64,000 bases of DNA from Coccinella septempunctata. Its lineage: Eukaryota > Arthropoda > Insecta > Coleoptera > Coccinellidae. Below, in pieces: positions 21,832-34,143 of the stretch. The DNA lies in the NCBI RefSeq assembly GCF_907165205.1, contig NC_058193.1, forward strand, positions 13,437,544-13,501,543, written 5' to 3'. Numbering within the stretch: position 1 is the stretch's first letter; every line of letters starts with the position of its first letter. The position numbers were made by a program, and so were the translations under genes. The notes beneath the pieces were generated by a model that worked only from the letters and a program-made list of their open reading frames with translations, did no database searches and had not been told where the DNA came from.

Positions 21832-24800
21832 ATGGCGCTGAGTGAGAAGTACAACTTGGTCCAATTCGCAGGAGAAGACTTCAGCAATTGGTGCTTTCGG
21901 ATAAAAAGCATATTAAAGGAAGCCCAAGTATTAAAAGCAATAGAAGACCAAGATTTTTCAACCTCAAATGAGAAAGGGGAAGCCAAGGCCCAGGCACTTC
22001 TCGTAGCTGGCGTAAGTAACAGCCATTTTGAATATATCAAGAATGAAACAACCGCTTATAAAATGTTCAAGAATTTAGAAGAAAGCTTCAAGAAGAAGGG
22101 AGTCAGAAGCCGACTGTTTCTTCGAAGAGTTTTGAACGATATGAAGTACAAGGAGGGAGAAATGATGGCGACCCATTTCAATGCGATGGAAAATATATTT
22201 ACCCAATTGAAAGATGCCGACAATCCCTTGAGTGAAGAAGAAAAAATTAATTATCTGTTATTATCGATGCCGAATAGTTATGAAAATATTGTTACAGCAC
22301 TGGAGACAATGGATAACTTGAACCTTAACTTCATAAAGAATCGACTGCTGGGAGAAGAGGAAAAACGAAAGAAGTCTCTTCAACCAAACACGAGTTGCCT
22401 TCACATGCTATAATTGTGGACGGCCTGGTCATAAGAAGTTTGAGTGCAGGGAACTCAAAGAAGGAAGGTATAATCAAAGGCAGTTTCAGCGAGGCCAGAA
22501 TGGTCAACACTTTCGTGGATCAAGAGGCAGCAATCGTCGGCAGTATTGGAGGAAACAGGGACAAGGTGGAGCATACTTAACGGAGGACAATAAGGAACAA
22601 GAACAAGTCTCATTCTACTTGGGTGAGTTAAGCCAAAGTGATGATTCTGAATTGATTGAATTTTGTGTCGACTCAGGTTGCTCGGATCATATTGTCAATG
22701 ACCGAAACTTATTTTCTGAATATTTGTCTTTAAATACTCCACGTAAAATAGGTAGTGCCAAGAATGGTGTTAGTTTAGAAGCTTCAGGAATAGGAAAAAT
22801 TAAGATTATTTGTCAAGGAAGTAAAAAGGGAGTTCATTGTACTATTACTAATGTTTATTATGTACCTGATGCTCGAAAAAATTTATTATTTGTTTCTAAA
22901 ATGGAAGGTAATGGAATGTGTATTCCTTTTGTTAATAACCATGTTAACGTTCATTCAGGAGGTAAACTAGTTTTCTCAGGAGAAAAGATAGGTTCTATAT
23001 ACTTGGTTCATATGTATGTTGACAGGTCAATCTGTAATTATTCTTCTACAAGTAAATCAGACATTATAAAATTATGGCACAAACGTTTGGCACATTTAGG
23101 TTATAGTAATTTAAAGTTGTTATTGAAAGAGTAATATGGCCATAGGAATACCAGATTTTGATGACTCAAATTTTGATAATGATCTATGCGAACCTTGTAT
23201 ATTAGGAAAAATGAAAAAACAACCATTCAATAAAAAAGGATATCGTGCTAAGAAAGCACTAGAATTAGTACACACAGATGTTTGCGGACCGATAACTCCC
23301 ACTTCATGGGATGGAAATAAATATTTTGTTACATTCATAGATGATTATACTCATTTTGTTGCGGTGTACTTGATGAAAAATAAATCGGAAGTATTAGATA
23401 AATTCAAAAATATTATAATTATGCCACGAGACATTTTAAAGAAAATATTCTGAAAATTAGGGCTGATAATGGAGGTGAATATATGTCGAATGAATTTTAG
23501 AAATTTTGTAGTGATAGAGGAATTAGAATTCAGTATACAGTTCCATACAACCCACAGCTAAACGGTACTGCTAAGGTTTGTAATAGAATATTAGTAGATA
23601 AAGCTAGGACCATATTGCTGGAATCAAATTTATCAAAAGAAATGTGGGGTGAAGCTATTTATTTTTCAACTTATGCTACTGATAGAAGTCCTTCATCTTC
23701 ATTGAATAAAACTCCATTTGAAATGTGGGAAGGCAGAAAACCAAATTTAAACAATTTAAGAGCTTTCGGAAGCATAGCTTACAATCATGTTCCTAATGAA
23801 CTTCGTAAAAAATTAGATAACAAGGCTACAAAATTAATAATGGTCGGATATGGACCTTGCGGATATCGAAAATAATAGAAAAATTATAATGGGAAGAAAT
23901 GTCATTTTTGATGAGAGCTTTAGTAAGCGTACTGTGACTTTGGAGATTGAGAATAATGACACTTCAAATAATAAAGAAATTGAAAATCGTGAAATACTAT
24001 TAGATCATAATTTGCCTAAAATTGATGATGTCAATATTGAAATAAATGAAAGTGATGATAATTCAAGCGTTTCTAAATCGAAAAGGAAAGTCAACAAACC
24101 GAAACGTTATGATGATTATATTGAGTTTGCCGATTCAGATTCTGAAACCTTACTAGCATTATATAGTAGTAGTTTAGTAGATATACCACTTACATATGAC
24201 GAAATAGAGTTCACCAAAAACAAAAAGGATTGGTATGATGCTATTGACGATGAACTGAAGTCGATCAATGAAAATAACTGTTGGGAAATAATTAAAGCAC
24301 CTGATGATATAAAATTGATCGAAACTAGGTGGATTTTTTCGAAAATATCTGTTAATGATTCAGAAATTTTTAAAGCCAGGTTAGTAGCGAAAGGTTTTCA
24401 ACAAACTGGAGATTTCGATAATATTTATGCACCGGTAGCAAGAATGCATACCTTGAGTATTCTTCTATCGTTGTCAGTTCAAAGAAATTATCATATTCAT
24501 CAGATGGATGTTAAATGTGCGTTTTTGTATGGTAAAATAGATGAGATAGTATATTTGAAGCCACCTGATGGTATGAAATGTAAAGAAGGTATGAACATTT
24601 TCACAATATAATGATGAAATCCGGTTTCAAAAGATCCATCAACGATTATTGCCTCTATTTTAAAAATGGCTTATATGTGCTGCTATATGTTGATGATATT
24701 TTAATATTTGGATCTGATAAGTCTAAAATCAATTTTCTGAAACAATTTTTGAACTCTAATTTTAAAATGAAGGATTTAGGATCAGAAAATATGATATATT

Positions 24801-25639
24801 TGGGTATCACAATTAAGAGAGAGAACGAATGTATATTAATTGATCTAGAAGATTATCTTAAAAATGTATTACGTAAATACGGAATGCTTGACTGTAGAGA
24901 GGTTAGTACTCCTATGGATGTAAATTTCAAAATTCCTCAAGATTGTGACATAGACAATAGACTTGAAGCAAAATGCAGATCATGTATTATTGGTTCACTT
25001 ATGTATGCTACTGTTGCAGCTAGGCCAGATTTGGCTGATTCTGTTTGTTACTTGAGTAGGTTCCAAGACAAGCCCTCAGAATATTTGTGGCAAGGTTTAA
25101 AAAGAATACTGAGATACATTAAGGGAACTCTAAATCTAAAATTGAAATTTACTAGGTCTGAGTGTACTGATTCTAAGATTTTGGTTGGTTATGCAGACGC
25201 TAATTTTGCGAGAGATTTCGATACCAAATCTACCAGTGGTTATGTATTTAAATTTTTTGGTAATACTGTAATTTGGCGATCCAAAAAACAATCAGTGGTG
25301 GCTCAAAGTACAACCGAATCTGAATTTTATGCCTTGTATGAGGCTGTAGTTGAGTCAATGTGGATTAGGAAAATTTTGTTAGATCTAGATGTTAACTGTG
25401 ATATTGTAACATTATATGAAGACAACCAGAGTACTATAAGATCCGCTAATAACCCAGAACAAAAGCGTTTAAGACACATGGAAGTAAAATATAATCTTGT
25501 TAGGGAAGAAGTTGAGAAAGGTCATGTAGAAATTAAGTACATTTGTTCACAAGATCAGGTTGCTGATATTTTCACCAAACCTCTTTGTAAATCTTCAGTC
25601 GTTAAAGGTTTAAGTCACTTAGGATTAGTTTATCAATAA
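21832..25639 (+). pseudogene. Copia gag-pol polyprotein, broken
   Basis: Gag begins at 21832 (MALSEKYNLVQF). After a frameshift near 22390 comes the CCHC knuckle CYNCGRPGHKKFEC. Protease has FCVDSGCSDHI (~22665), followed by the pre-integrase motif LWHKRLAHLG. Integrase shows LVHTDVCGPI, FVTFIDDYTHF and RADNGGEYM, but is broken by a stop at 23498 and frameshifts near 23130, 23450 and 23870. RT resumes with NKKDWYDAIDDEL, ARLVAKGFQQ and HQMDVKCAFLYG. Just after KEGMNIF about 75 bp that normally encode the SLYGLKQ-type box are missing. The frame from 24611 then has YVDDILIFG and a full RNase H (VGYADANFARD, STTESEFYAL) to the stop at 25639. Enzymes of such elements act in cytoplasmic virus-like particles; this copy cannot make them. 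Confidence 0.9.
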
Positions 25640-25701
25640 TATTATAATAGTTAATAGTTTATTTAATGTAAGTTTCCTGAATTTATTTTTATGTAATCAT
25701 T

Positions 25702-25710
25702 GGGGAAGGG
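25702..25710 (+). promoter_or_regulatory. Copia polypurine tract
   Basis: GGGGAAGGG lies immediately before the 3' LTR, where plus-strand synthesis is primed. Confidence 0.85.
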
Positions 25711-25892
25711 TGATGAAGATGATGTGCTCAATGATTACTACTTTATGTTATTCTATGATTGGAATGAAAAGTTAGGTTAGGTTAATTCCTTCTAGAACAT
25801 TCGAGCTGTTGAATCTGAAAGGGTAGGATGTAGTACTTGGAATAATAAAGATTGTAACTAGAAGAGAGTGTTTTATTGAATTATTCATAACA
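25711..25892 (+). repeat. Copia 3' LTR
   Basis: 182 bp and nearly identical to the 5' LTR; followed by the target duplication GGAAA. Confidence 0.95.
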
Positions 25893-26105
25893 GGAAATTC
25901 GTTCAAATTCAGTGTATTAAGTGTGTTGAGTCCAGATCATTGATCGATGGTTCCACGGATAATCTGGTGAGTCGATTTATTTTTCTGATAGTATAGAAAA
26001 TATATAACTTAGCCACATAGCTTTATAGTAATATTGTAGTGAGGATTTCAAATATTTCATTTTTATGCAGAAATACCTCATTCAGTTTAATACCGACAAA
26101 AAGCC

Positions 26106-27529
26106 ATGTCGGAGTTCTTAGACAATGAGAGCTCCTACATGGAAGCTACGGACACCGAAGACTTCAGCGATGGAGAAGCAGAGGAGCTTGTAAGGCTCAA
26201 AGAAGAAAATGGGCAGTTGAAGGCTCAAATTAATAAACCAACTGAAACCGTGGCTCAGTTGGTCGGGGAGATACGCCTCTTGAGAGAGGAAGTTAACAAG
26301 AATAAAGCGCCTCAATCCCCTAGTTTTTCTTAAATTGCAAAACAGATTACGGCCCAGAAATCCCCCACATTTGCAGAAATTGCAAAGCCGGTAGCGGTCT
26401 CTAAAAATTTCTCCGAACAGGAAGTAGCTCCAGAAGCGGAAAAGAAGAAAAATTTTGCAACTCAAGTTGCAAAAACCAAGAACGCGCCCACAAAACGCGC
26501 GTGTAGAGAAAGTTCATCTTCAGACGAAGAGACCGCAAGAAAAGCAACGGAGTTACCTAAAAAAGATAAAATTCCACCGATCGCGACGATAGGTACAGCC
26601 GATTGGGTAGAGACCTCAAAAACTCTCTACATGAAGAAATTCAGCTACAACAGAGCAACCGTCGCGTCGTAAAAGACGGAATTAGGATCGTAGCTTCGAC
26701 TGTGGATGACTACAGAAACATAACAAAATATCTGTACCAGATTGGTAAGGAGTACTTCACCTACCAGATGGAGGAAGAGAAAAAGATCTACGCAGTCATT
26801 AGGCATCTCCCAATAGATGCTGACCTAGATATTATTAAAAATGATCTCAAAGTCCAAGGAATCCATGACGCCGAGGTGACCAGAATGACATCCAATAAAA
26901 CCAAAAAGCTTATACCCTTATACCTGGTCAAAACTCAGAGAAAGGAGATTTTCGAAATAAGACGCCTCTACAATCTCTGCATTGTAGTGGAATCAAAAAG
27001 AAGGGCAGAAAATCCAAGCCAATGCTTCAGATGTCAGAGGTACGGACATGCCCAAAACAAGTGCTCTTTCCCATACAGATGCGTTAAATGTTTGAGCAAT
27101 CATTGCACAAAAGATTGCGAACTCACCAGAAAAGGTGAGGAGAGAAATGCCACATGCGTTCTGTGCGGTGAAGAAGGCCATCCAGCAAGCAACAAAGGAT
27201 GTAGCGAATTCAAATTGGTGAAAAGGAAGAGGAAAACAGGCCAGAAATCGGCTCAACAGAGCACGATTCTTCAAAAAGTCCAGGAGAAAAATAAGCCCAC
27301 CCTCTCCAAAGTAGACGACAAGAAAAAAGAAGTTCCTAAACCAGTACAGAAGAAGGAGCAACAGAAAATGCCCCAAGCAAAACCTACGATCAACAAAACA
27401 AAAGAACACAGAAAAATCTCTGAATCCGCCAACGACTTAGACACTTTTACTGAAAAAATATTCAACAAAATCATGTTGAAAATTGAGATGGAGAAAAAAC
27501 TCCTTGGAATGTACAGTAAACTGAAATAA
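26106..27529 (+). pseudogene. Jockey-like ORF1 (nucleocapsid/Gag-like)
   Basis: A first open piece (26106-26333) starts MSEFLDNESS and holds a short coiled coil (KEENGQLKAQI). After a stop at 26331 the same frame continues with recognisable sequence, then a frameshift near 26640 leads into 26603-27529. That last piece contains the RNA-binding region (YAVIRHLPIDADLDIIKNDL) and CCHC knuckles, CFRCQRYGHAQNKC, CVKCLSNHCTKDC and CVLCGEEGHPASNKGC, then a Lys-rich tail. This is the standard Jockey-clade ORF1 layout. Its product would coat element RNA. The stop codon overlaps the ATG of ORF2 (27527-27531), suggesting termination-reinitiation. Confidence 0.85.
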
Positions 27530-29640
27530 TGGAACATACAACTAGGGAAAATTCCCTCAAAATAGTCTCCTGGAACATAAACGGGGTCAGAACTCGAAAA
27601 TCCGAGATAGAAGAAATAATATCTGATTACAAGAAACAAGAATACAACCAAATACGCGATTGAACATAATGAATTATGAGATATATAGATGTGACAGAAT
27701 CGCAAACACTGGAAGAGGTGTTGCCTTACTGGTTAGACGGGATCTGAAACACTATTTTAAAGGATGATTTGACGAGTCACACATAGAAACAGTGACGATT
27801 GTTGCTGAAATAAATCGACAAAGAGTCGAAATCACATCCTAGAAAGAGCAGTTGATAAACTAGAAATGAATATACTAGATGCCTACAAAAAGAGCACAAA
27901 GAAAATAACAAGACCAGCACCGATACATCCACACGGTGATACACCCAGAGATATCTAAGATCTGATCAGGGAAAATCGGAGACTAAAAAAAACATACAGC
28001 CTCAACAAAACAGATATAAATAAGAGAAATCTAAACCGACACAGCCAAGTTCTAAAAAATGCCCTGAAGGACATGAGAACAAATAGATGGAACAAAAGAG
28101 TTCAAGAACTAAATACTATCGATCATTCTGCATGGAAAATGCAAAAATGTCTGAGAAGAGAAAAGACTAAATTACCAGGAGAAAGAGGAATGGCATATAC
28201 GAATATCGATAGAAAGAGAATCGAGAATTAATTACAGACCTGATGACGATAATGATGATCTGTAAGAACTAGTTGAGAACAACGAAAAAGAAATGGACGA
28301 CCCACCAATAGACGACAAAATAGAAAAATCAACCTCTCCATTTGAAATTTAGGAGATAATCAGAAGCTTGAAAAATAGAAAAGCTCCCGGAAGTGATAGA
28401 ATAATGAATGTTATGTTGAAGAAATTACCTAGAAAAGGTATAGCTGCTCTCACAAATATTGCGAACGGTATAATGAGGACTGAACACTATCCGAAAAAGT
28501 GGAAGACTGCAGAAGTCATAGTGTTCAACAAACCAGGCAAAGATAAAAAATTCCCCCAAAACTACAGGCCGATAATTTTATTGTTCGCCCTAGGAAAAAG
28601 TAGTAGAAAGAGTATTCGCCAGGAGGCTTACAGAAGAAACTGAAAATCTGATTCGGATTCAGAAGAGATCACTCAACAGAACAGCAATTACTGAGACTCA
28701 CAGAATACATAATAGAAGAATTCCAAAATAAACAAGCAACAGGTCTTGTACTACTAGATGTCGCCAGAGCATTCGACAGAGTATGGCATGAAGGATATGC
28801 TGGATATTCAATCAAACTGTGCAAGTTGATTAGGAATTATTTGAGGAACAGAAGATTCTACGTGAAAGTGGAAGGAGAAAACTCCACAACCAGATATATG
28901 GAAGCAAGGGTGCCTCAAGGGTCAGTACTTGGGCCGTTACTGTATAACATATATATTCACGATATACCAAAATCTCCAAAGACTATGCTGACACTATATG
29001 CCGACGAAACCGGAATCGCAATGCGACATCGCAAGCCAGAGATCATAAAAGGAAAATTACAAGAAGCTATAGATGAAATTAATAACTGGTGTATTAAATG
29101 GAAAATAAAGCTCAACTGACAAAAGAGCCAAGCGATATTACTGCAGAAAAGGAAACTGAGAACTACAACAAATCTAGAGGTAGATGGAGAAGAAATCGAG
29201 TGGAAAAACGAAGCACCCTAGACAAAGGTCTAACTTGGAGAAACCATATCAAACAAGCCGTTGACAAAACCAAGGCAGCGATGAATATGCTATACCCGCT
29301 AATAGGTAGAAAGAGCCACATGTCAAATGAGATAACATTGAAAATAATCAAAGCCGTTGCTAGACCGCAACTGACTTATGGATCAAGTGCTTGGGGGTTC
29401 GCGGCAAAGAGCCATATGCAAAGAATTCAGGCAACAGAAAACAAGCTACTACGATGTGCCATAAATGCGCCTTGGTTTGTCAGGAACAGATATATCGAGG
29501 TTTGAAGTGGAAAACTATCATCGAATTTATGAAGAGAAAAGCTGAAAAGTTATTCGAAACAGCGAAGGAACATCCAAACGAAGAACTCAGGAGACTAGTG
29601 GACTACGATCCGGAGGAAAAATGAGAATTTACAAAAGGAG
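27529..29640 (+). pseudogene. Jockey-like ORF2 (endonuclease/RT) remnant
   Basis: It starts with an AP-endonuclease N-terminus (SLKIVSWNINGVRTRKSEIE). A short endonuclease piece (GRGVALLVRRDLKHYFKG) remains, and the rest is deleted. RT pieces follow: NRKAPGSDRIMNVMLKKL, VIVFNKPGKDKKFPQNYRPI, LLDVARAFDRVWHEG, RVPQGSVLGPLLYNIYIHD, then YADETGIAM. The catalytic YADD has become YADE. At least six stops or frameshifts separate the pieces. The C-terminal tail (ARPQLTYGSSAWG) is present to about 29505. Confidence 0.8.
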
Positions 29641-29909
29641 ACCGAGAAATCAATTGAGAGATTAAAATAAACTTACGCACATGAAAACCCTAGCACGACA
29701 ATGTGCAAGAAGAAATTAACCGATCAAGGGATAAATGGTTTATTGGCAAATGCCCGGAACCAATGTGAAGCAGATTAGGTTTAGTGGGTCGCGTACTCAG
29801 GAGAGCGAGTAACCTCACAGTGTTCCCTAGAAATGGGTTCCCCTGGGCGAGAGATCGAGCCCCGTGTTTTCACGGTCGCAGATTCCCCCTGCTATAAAAA
29901 AAAATCTTG

Positions 29910-30835
29910 TCTCTGATACTACCTTTTGAGCTTGTTCCTGTATGATCATTTGTAAGTGTAATGTTGTTTTATGTAGAGACTCATTTTTCCAAAAAACAAA
30001 ATATTTCAGCCTTGATAAAGGTCCGATGTGTGACCGAAACGTCGGAATATAAATATATTCCTAATTTGTTGTCAGACATAGTCCAAATACCTGATAAATT
30101 GTTTCAATACCCATTTTAATTTTTTATTTTTAAGTGCTTAAATTAATTTTTTTTTTGGAAACGGTTGAAATGGATATTTCAAAATGTGAGTGGTGTGAAA
30201 TGCGAACTTTGTGCTAAAATTAGAGAAATCAAAATGTGATTGTTTTTCGTGGTGATGTGATTTTAAAGCGAATGAAATATCGGTGCATTTTGTGGAGGTT
30301 GAAGCAATTAGGTACATTGAGCACGTGGTTGATTGAGAAAGTTGAAGAAAATTGGGAAAATCTACATGCAAATATGATATAGAGATGTGGAGCGGAATAT
30401 TTCAGCTGTAAAAGGTAAAAGGCATAGAGATGGAATGAATGTTGAGAAAAATTATGTAAATGATGTTCGGTAATTATGAAGAGTATATAGAACTCTGCTA
30501 GGTCGGAGAAAAAATCTGGGACTTGGGCTTGGATTTTTATTGCAAATTGAATAAAATAATTTTCCAAGTCCAAGGGGCGCGAAATAGTGCAACCCTATTC
30601 TATGTCATTTTCTCGAACAATTTCAACTAATTTCCTTCGATTCAACTGCACATATGTGTGCGTGGTACTTTACCTGACTTGGTGGTCTTGTTTGTTGCTC
30701 CGATATATTGGTTCATATTTGGAGGAAGTTTAAAGTAAACAATTTTCAATTTGATATCGTTCATTTTCCAAGTGCCAGATATTCATTATATCGTGAAACC
30801 CAGAGATTTACACAGAACGGTAACATAAACAACAG
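29910..30835. other. Region without genes; PLE-like terminal motif and a dispersed repeat
   Basis: No credible coding region. It holds a hammerhead-like motif at 30010-30043 and a 37-bp segment (30470-30506) whose inverse recurs at 51017-51053. Confidence 0.45.
30010..30043 (+). ncRNA. Hammerhead-like motif, PLE-type terminal remnant
   Basis: CCTTGATAAAGGTC, a loop, then GACCGAAACGTCGG. The stem GGTC/GACC followed by GAAAC resembles the hammerhead motifs at PLE ends, but the core (CTTGATAA) departs from CUGANGA. It is probably a decayed copy. Confidence 0.3.
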
Positions 30836-30839
30836 ATAT
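30836..30839. repeat. Left target duplication ATAT of errantivirus-like element 1
   Basis: ATAT here and at 42126-42129 directly flank the two LTRs. A 4-bp alternating Pu/Py target is typical of errantiviruses. Confidence 0.85.
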
Positions 30840-31231
30840 TGTCGTATTCCTGCTGCGAACTTTTGGGTTTTTTAAAAAGGTTCTTCTGACACCAGGTGGC
30901 TTTTTAGAGAAGACACCAAAACTCGTCGAATGGTCGTTTGAATTGAAACTGTGCACTTAACTTAACTTGATTTATTTACTGGTTATGGTTACAGGTCACC
31001 TTTACACTTAACTGGTACTTATTTAGTTAAAACAGAACATAGAGCTACTATACGTATGAATTACAATATGCGATACGTGTGGTATGATTACTTATGCGGA
31101 ACTAAAGTTCTATACGACAGTCTGGGCGGAACTGCTTCGCAGTTTGAGGAAGTCTCTTTTATATTATTTTAATATTGCTTATTCAGCAAAGTTATTTTTA
31201 GTATCAATAATGGGATTTTTTGTATACAACA
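30840..31231 (-). repeat. Errantivirus-like element 1, 3' LTR
   Basis: 392 bp, next to the 3' end of env. The adjacent bases on the minus strand read CCCCCAGAGGT, a weak polypurine tract. Confidence 0.92.
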
Positions 31232-32280
31232 CCTCTGGGGGTATTTAAAATTTTTGTGCTTTCTTAATTTAACAAAAATTTGTGAATATGAAATAATGAA
31301 GATTAATTTATATAATACAAAATATTCATAGAGTCAAGTACTGAATTAATTTCTTGATATTTTTATGTTCTTGAGTCTTTGTGATCTTCTTAATGATTTT
31401 AGTGATTGACTCTCATCATTTAAATCGGATTCAGTTGATTCAAATCTATCGTTTTTAAATGAAACACTGAATTCATGAGTGGGTTTTTGGCTACAATTAT
31501 TAAATATTTGGAGACAAGGAAGGCATCTTTCATTGCTGCTATCTGATTTGCAACATTTTCTGAATAAGTCTATGAATTTGAAGCATTTCAAACATTTGTA
31601 AATTATAATTGAAATTATTATAAAAGCAATTATCAACAATATGGTTGTGAACCAATTCGTATGTTTAATTATAAATGGTTTATTCAATTGGTTCTGCAAT
31701 TGTTCATCGAATTCTGATAATTTATGTTTGGCATATTTCAATTCTCTAAGATCTAAATTGCTCAATTTTAGTGGTTCTAGTTTTATTGCTTCTAATATGA
31801 GATTTTTCTTTAAGTTTTTACAACAATCATCTTCATTAATATATGTGAATGGCAAAATATTCATCAGTTCACTTATGCCAATTTGTCCTTGAACTTCTAG
31901 AATTACTGGTTTTGTAAATGCTTTACACTTTGGATTTAATTCAAATAAGCCTATTTGAGAGATTTGTTCAACTTGTGGATTTATCATCGCACACAATTGA
32001 TAGTTGTGTTGGATAAGATAAACTATAAAACCATTGATTATTTCTTAATTTATGCCAAATTTCTAGTTCTGCAATGAAATTATGGATTTCGCAAGTTTTC
32101 GGAATTACATCAACTCTTTCATTGAATAATATTATTTCACATTGATTATTGTTGTTTGTCTTCCTCATAGTATATAAATGTCTGCACAAATAATTATTTG
32201 GAAGTGTTTCGAAACATTTATCTAAAGTATTCAAATTAAAGTAATTGGTTTTTTCTCTCGAAATCACAATATAAGGTGTA

Positions 32281-32288
32281 CTTGGTTC
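32281..32288. repeat. Left 8-bp target duplication of hAT derivative A
   Basis: CTTGGTTC here and at 33372-33379 flank the element exactly. Confidence 0.92.
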
Positions 32289-33371
32289 CAAGGGCGGCTC
32301 GTCAGAGGAGGCAAGGGAGGCTAAGCCTCCTCATAAAGCTTAGAGCTAAAATACATTCACTTCGGGCATGTCCTCATTTTCAGAAAGTAATTTCTATATA
32401 AATTTTCCGAACACCTGAACTAGATATTCAGATAAAAATTAGTTCATTTTCCGGTCCTCCGCTCATAAAAATCCAGCATAACAATCATACAATCCACCGG
32501 CTGCGTACGCGTCCGCAGCGTCGAATGTGAATATTTCCTAGTACTGCCTATTCGGACGGAGGCTGTTGGGCCTGCTGCCTCCGTTGATAGTGTAACTCAC
32601 GCATACGTTCTCTGGACTCACATACTAGGCGAACAAGAATTCAGCTGACTTACTGTACCATATTCGCCCGTAAAATGTACCAGAGGAGGCACAGCTCCCC
32701 TGTTCTCCATTGATTCTTTCGTGCCGTCTTCGACTATATTCGCTTGATCTCCGACGGTAGGGCGTAGGGGCGTTGTCCGGCGGTAGTTGTTATGATTTCA
32801 AATTTCAATTTGAATGTAACGACTTCGTGGAGAACTGGAACTTCGGGAAATTTGTGATATATTCTTGTTAAGATAGGTTGTTTTGTTAGGGCGTTAGGGG
32901 TAAGTACTGATACGGATCAAAAAATAAAATGGAATTTAATATTGAGAATTAACTGTACACGTTGTTAAAACCTTTACAAGACCTCCACCAAATTTAATTA
33001 CACTAAAATCTACCGAAAATCGTCAGAATAGAAGTTTCAGTGTTGTTTGGTACGATAAATGTGATTGGTTAACTGGATCGATCAAACGGGAAAAATTATT
33101 TTGCTGACCATATTTACTATTTTCTCATCAAACAGAATATACTTCATGGTTCAAAACGGGGTTTTCAGATTTGAAAAATTTACCGCGATCTATCGAAAGG
33201 CATAACAAGTCAAAGGAGCATATAGCATCCTCTTGCATTCAAAATTAATCTTAGAACTGACAACTTTTCATTATGTTGAAGAAGTATACTTTATTGACTG
33301 ATAAGAGTTTGTTCCAACACTCCTCGAAAACTATTAGCCTCCTAAGCTCTCATGACCACGAGCCGCCACTG
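32289..33371. mobile_element. Non-autonomous hAT element A (1083 bp) inside env
   Basis: The ends are CAAGGGCGGCTCG and CGAGCCGCCACTG, an imperfect terminal inverted repeat of hAT type, with an 8-bp target duplication. A subterminal palindrome lies at the left end (GAGGC...GCCTCCTC). No transposase ORF is visible. Its ends resemble those of hAT derivative B at 48730-49889. It inserted after the provirus was in place. Confidence 0.92.
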
Positions 33372-34067
33372 CTTGGTTCAATATATGAAAATAACATTGG
33401 ATCTTCATGATGAGGCACTGGTGCTGATAATATTTCATAAATTTCATATTTTCCTTTAGTAACAATTGGAACATTGAACGATAATACTAATAATCCTTTG
33501 TTAATGAATGATTTCATTTCTAGCAATTTGTAAAAGATGAAAATATTTTCAACGCTCAATGGCAATGGGAGGTCTTGCTTCGTAGAAATTTTATGCATTT
33601 CGGAATAAAGAGTTTCTGGTGGTAAAATATTGTAACTGATGATATTATTTGAAATAAGAGAAATATCATTCACGTATTCATTCAACTGATTGGTTAACTC
33701 ATCTGTCATCTCGATAAGTAAAATAATGTGGTTGGATAATCCTATTTCGACTTCAAAACTGTTTTTAATAGTTATCATATCTTGTTGAAATTTATTGAAA
33801 CTTTTCAAATTTTTATTTAGAATATTAATATTTTCATTCATTCTAGTGAGTGAATTATTGAAATCAGTTATGGTATCGGAAATAACATTAACTTGCTGTT
33901 GCATTGAAACTTCGGTTTGTTTTTCATTATTAATTAACGAGTTTATGGAATCAGTATAAAATTGTGCATCGTCACTGTCTGGGTTTCCAAATAACCATTT
34001 AATTCCCGTGCCAACGGCATTCATTAATCCTCTTCGTTTCCTTCTAGATATAACATTGATTTTATGA

Positions 34068-34070
<3 letters not shown>

Positions 34071-34141
<71 letters not shown>
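34071..34141. repeat. (TA)n microsatellite
   Basis: About 35 TA units. On the minus strand it reads as an Ile-Tyr run fused in frame to the env sequence. It marks the boundary between env and the unassigned insert. Confidence 0.95.

Positions 34142-34143
<2 letters not shown>

Larger units (their letters stand above)
21518..25892 (+). mobile_element. Ty1/copia LTR retrotransposon, structurally complete
   Basis: Two 182-bp LTRs (21518-21699 and 25711-25892) run from TG to CA, with a 5-bp duplication GGAAA at 21513-21517 and 25893-25897. The primer-binding site, polypurine tract and gag-pol are in the expected order. The LTRs differ at two positions that I can see. The coding region carries several frameshifts, a stop and a deletion in RT, so the copy is defective. 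Total length is 4375 bp. Confidence 0.95.
25898..29909 (+). mobile_element. Jockey-like non-LTR retrotransposon, degenerate
   Basis: ORF1 of Jockey type and a broken ORF2 overlap by TAATG, followed by a 3' UTR that ends in an A-rich tail near 29900-29909. The 5' UTR appears to be interrupted by the copia element, and sequence upstream of 21513 is probably its first part. ORF2 has lost most of the endonuclease and carries many stops. Confidence 0.75.

Noticed and set aside
26993..27705. Minus-strand open frames opposite Jockey-like ORF1
   Set aside because: Antisense shadows; the plus strand has the CCHC knuckles and the ORF1-ORF2 overlap.
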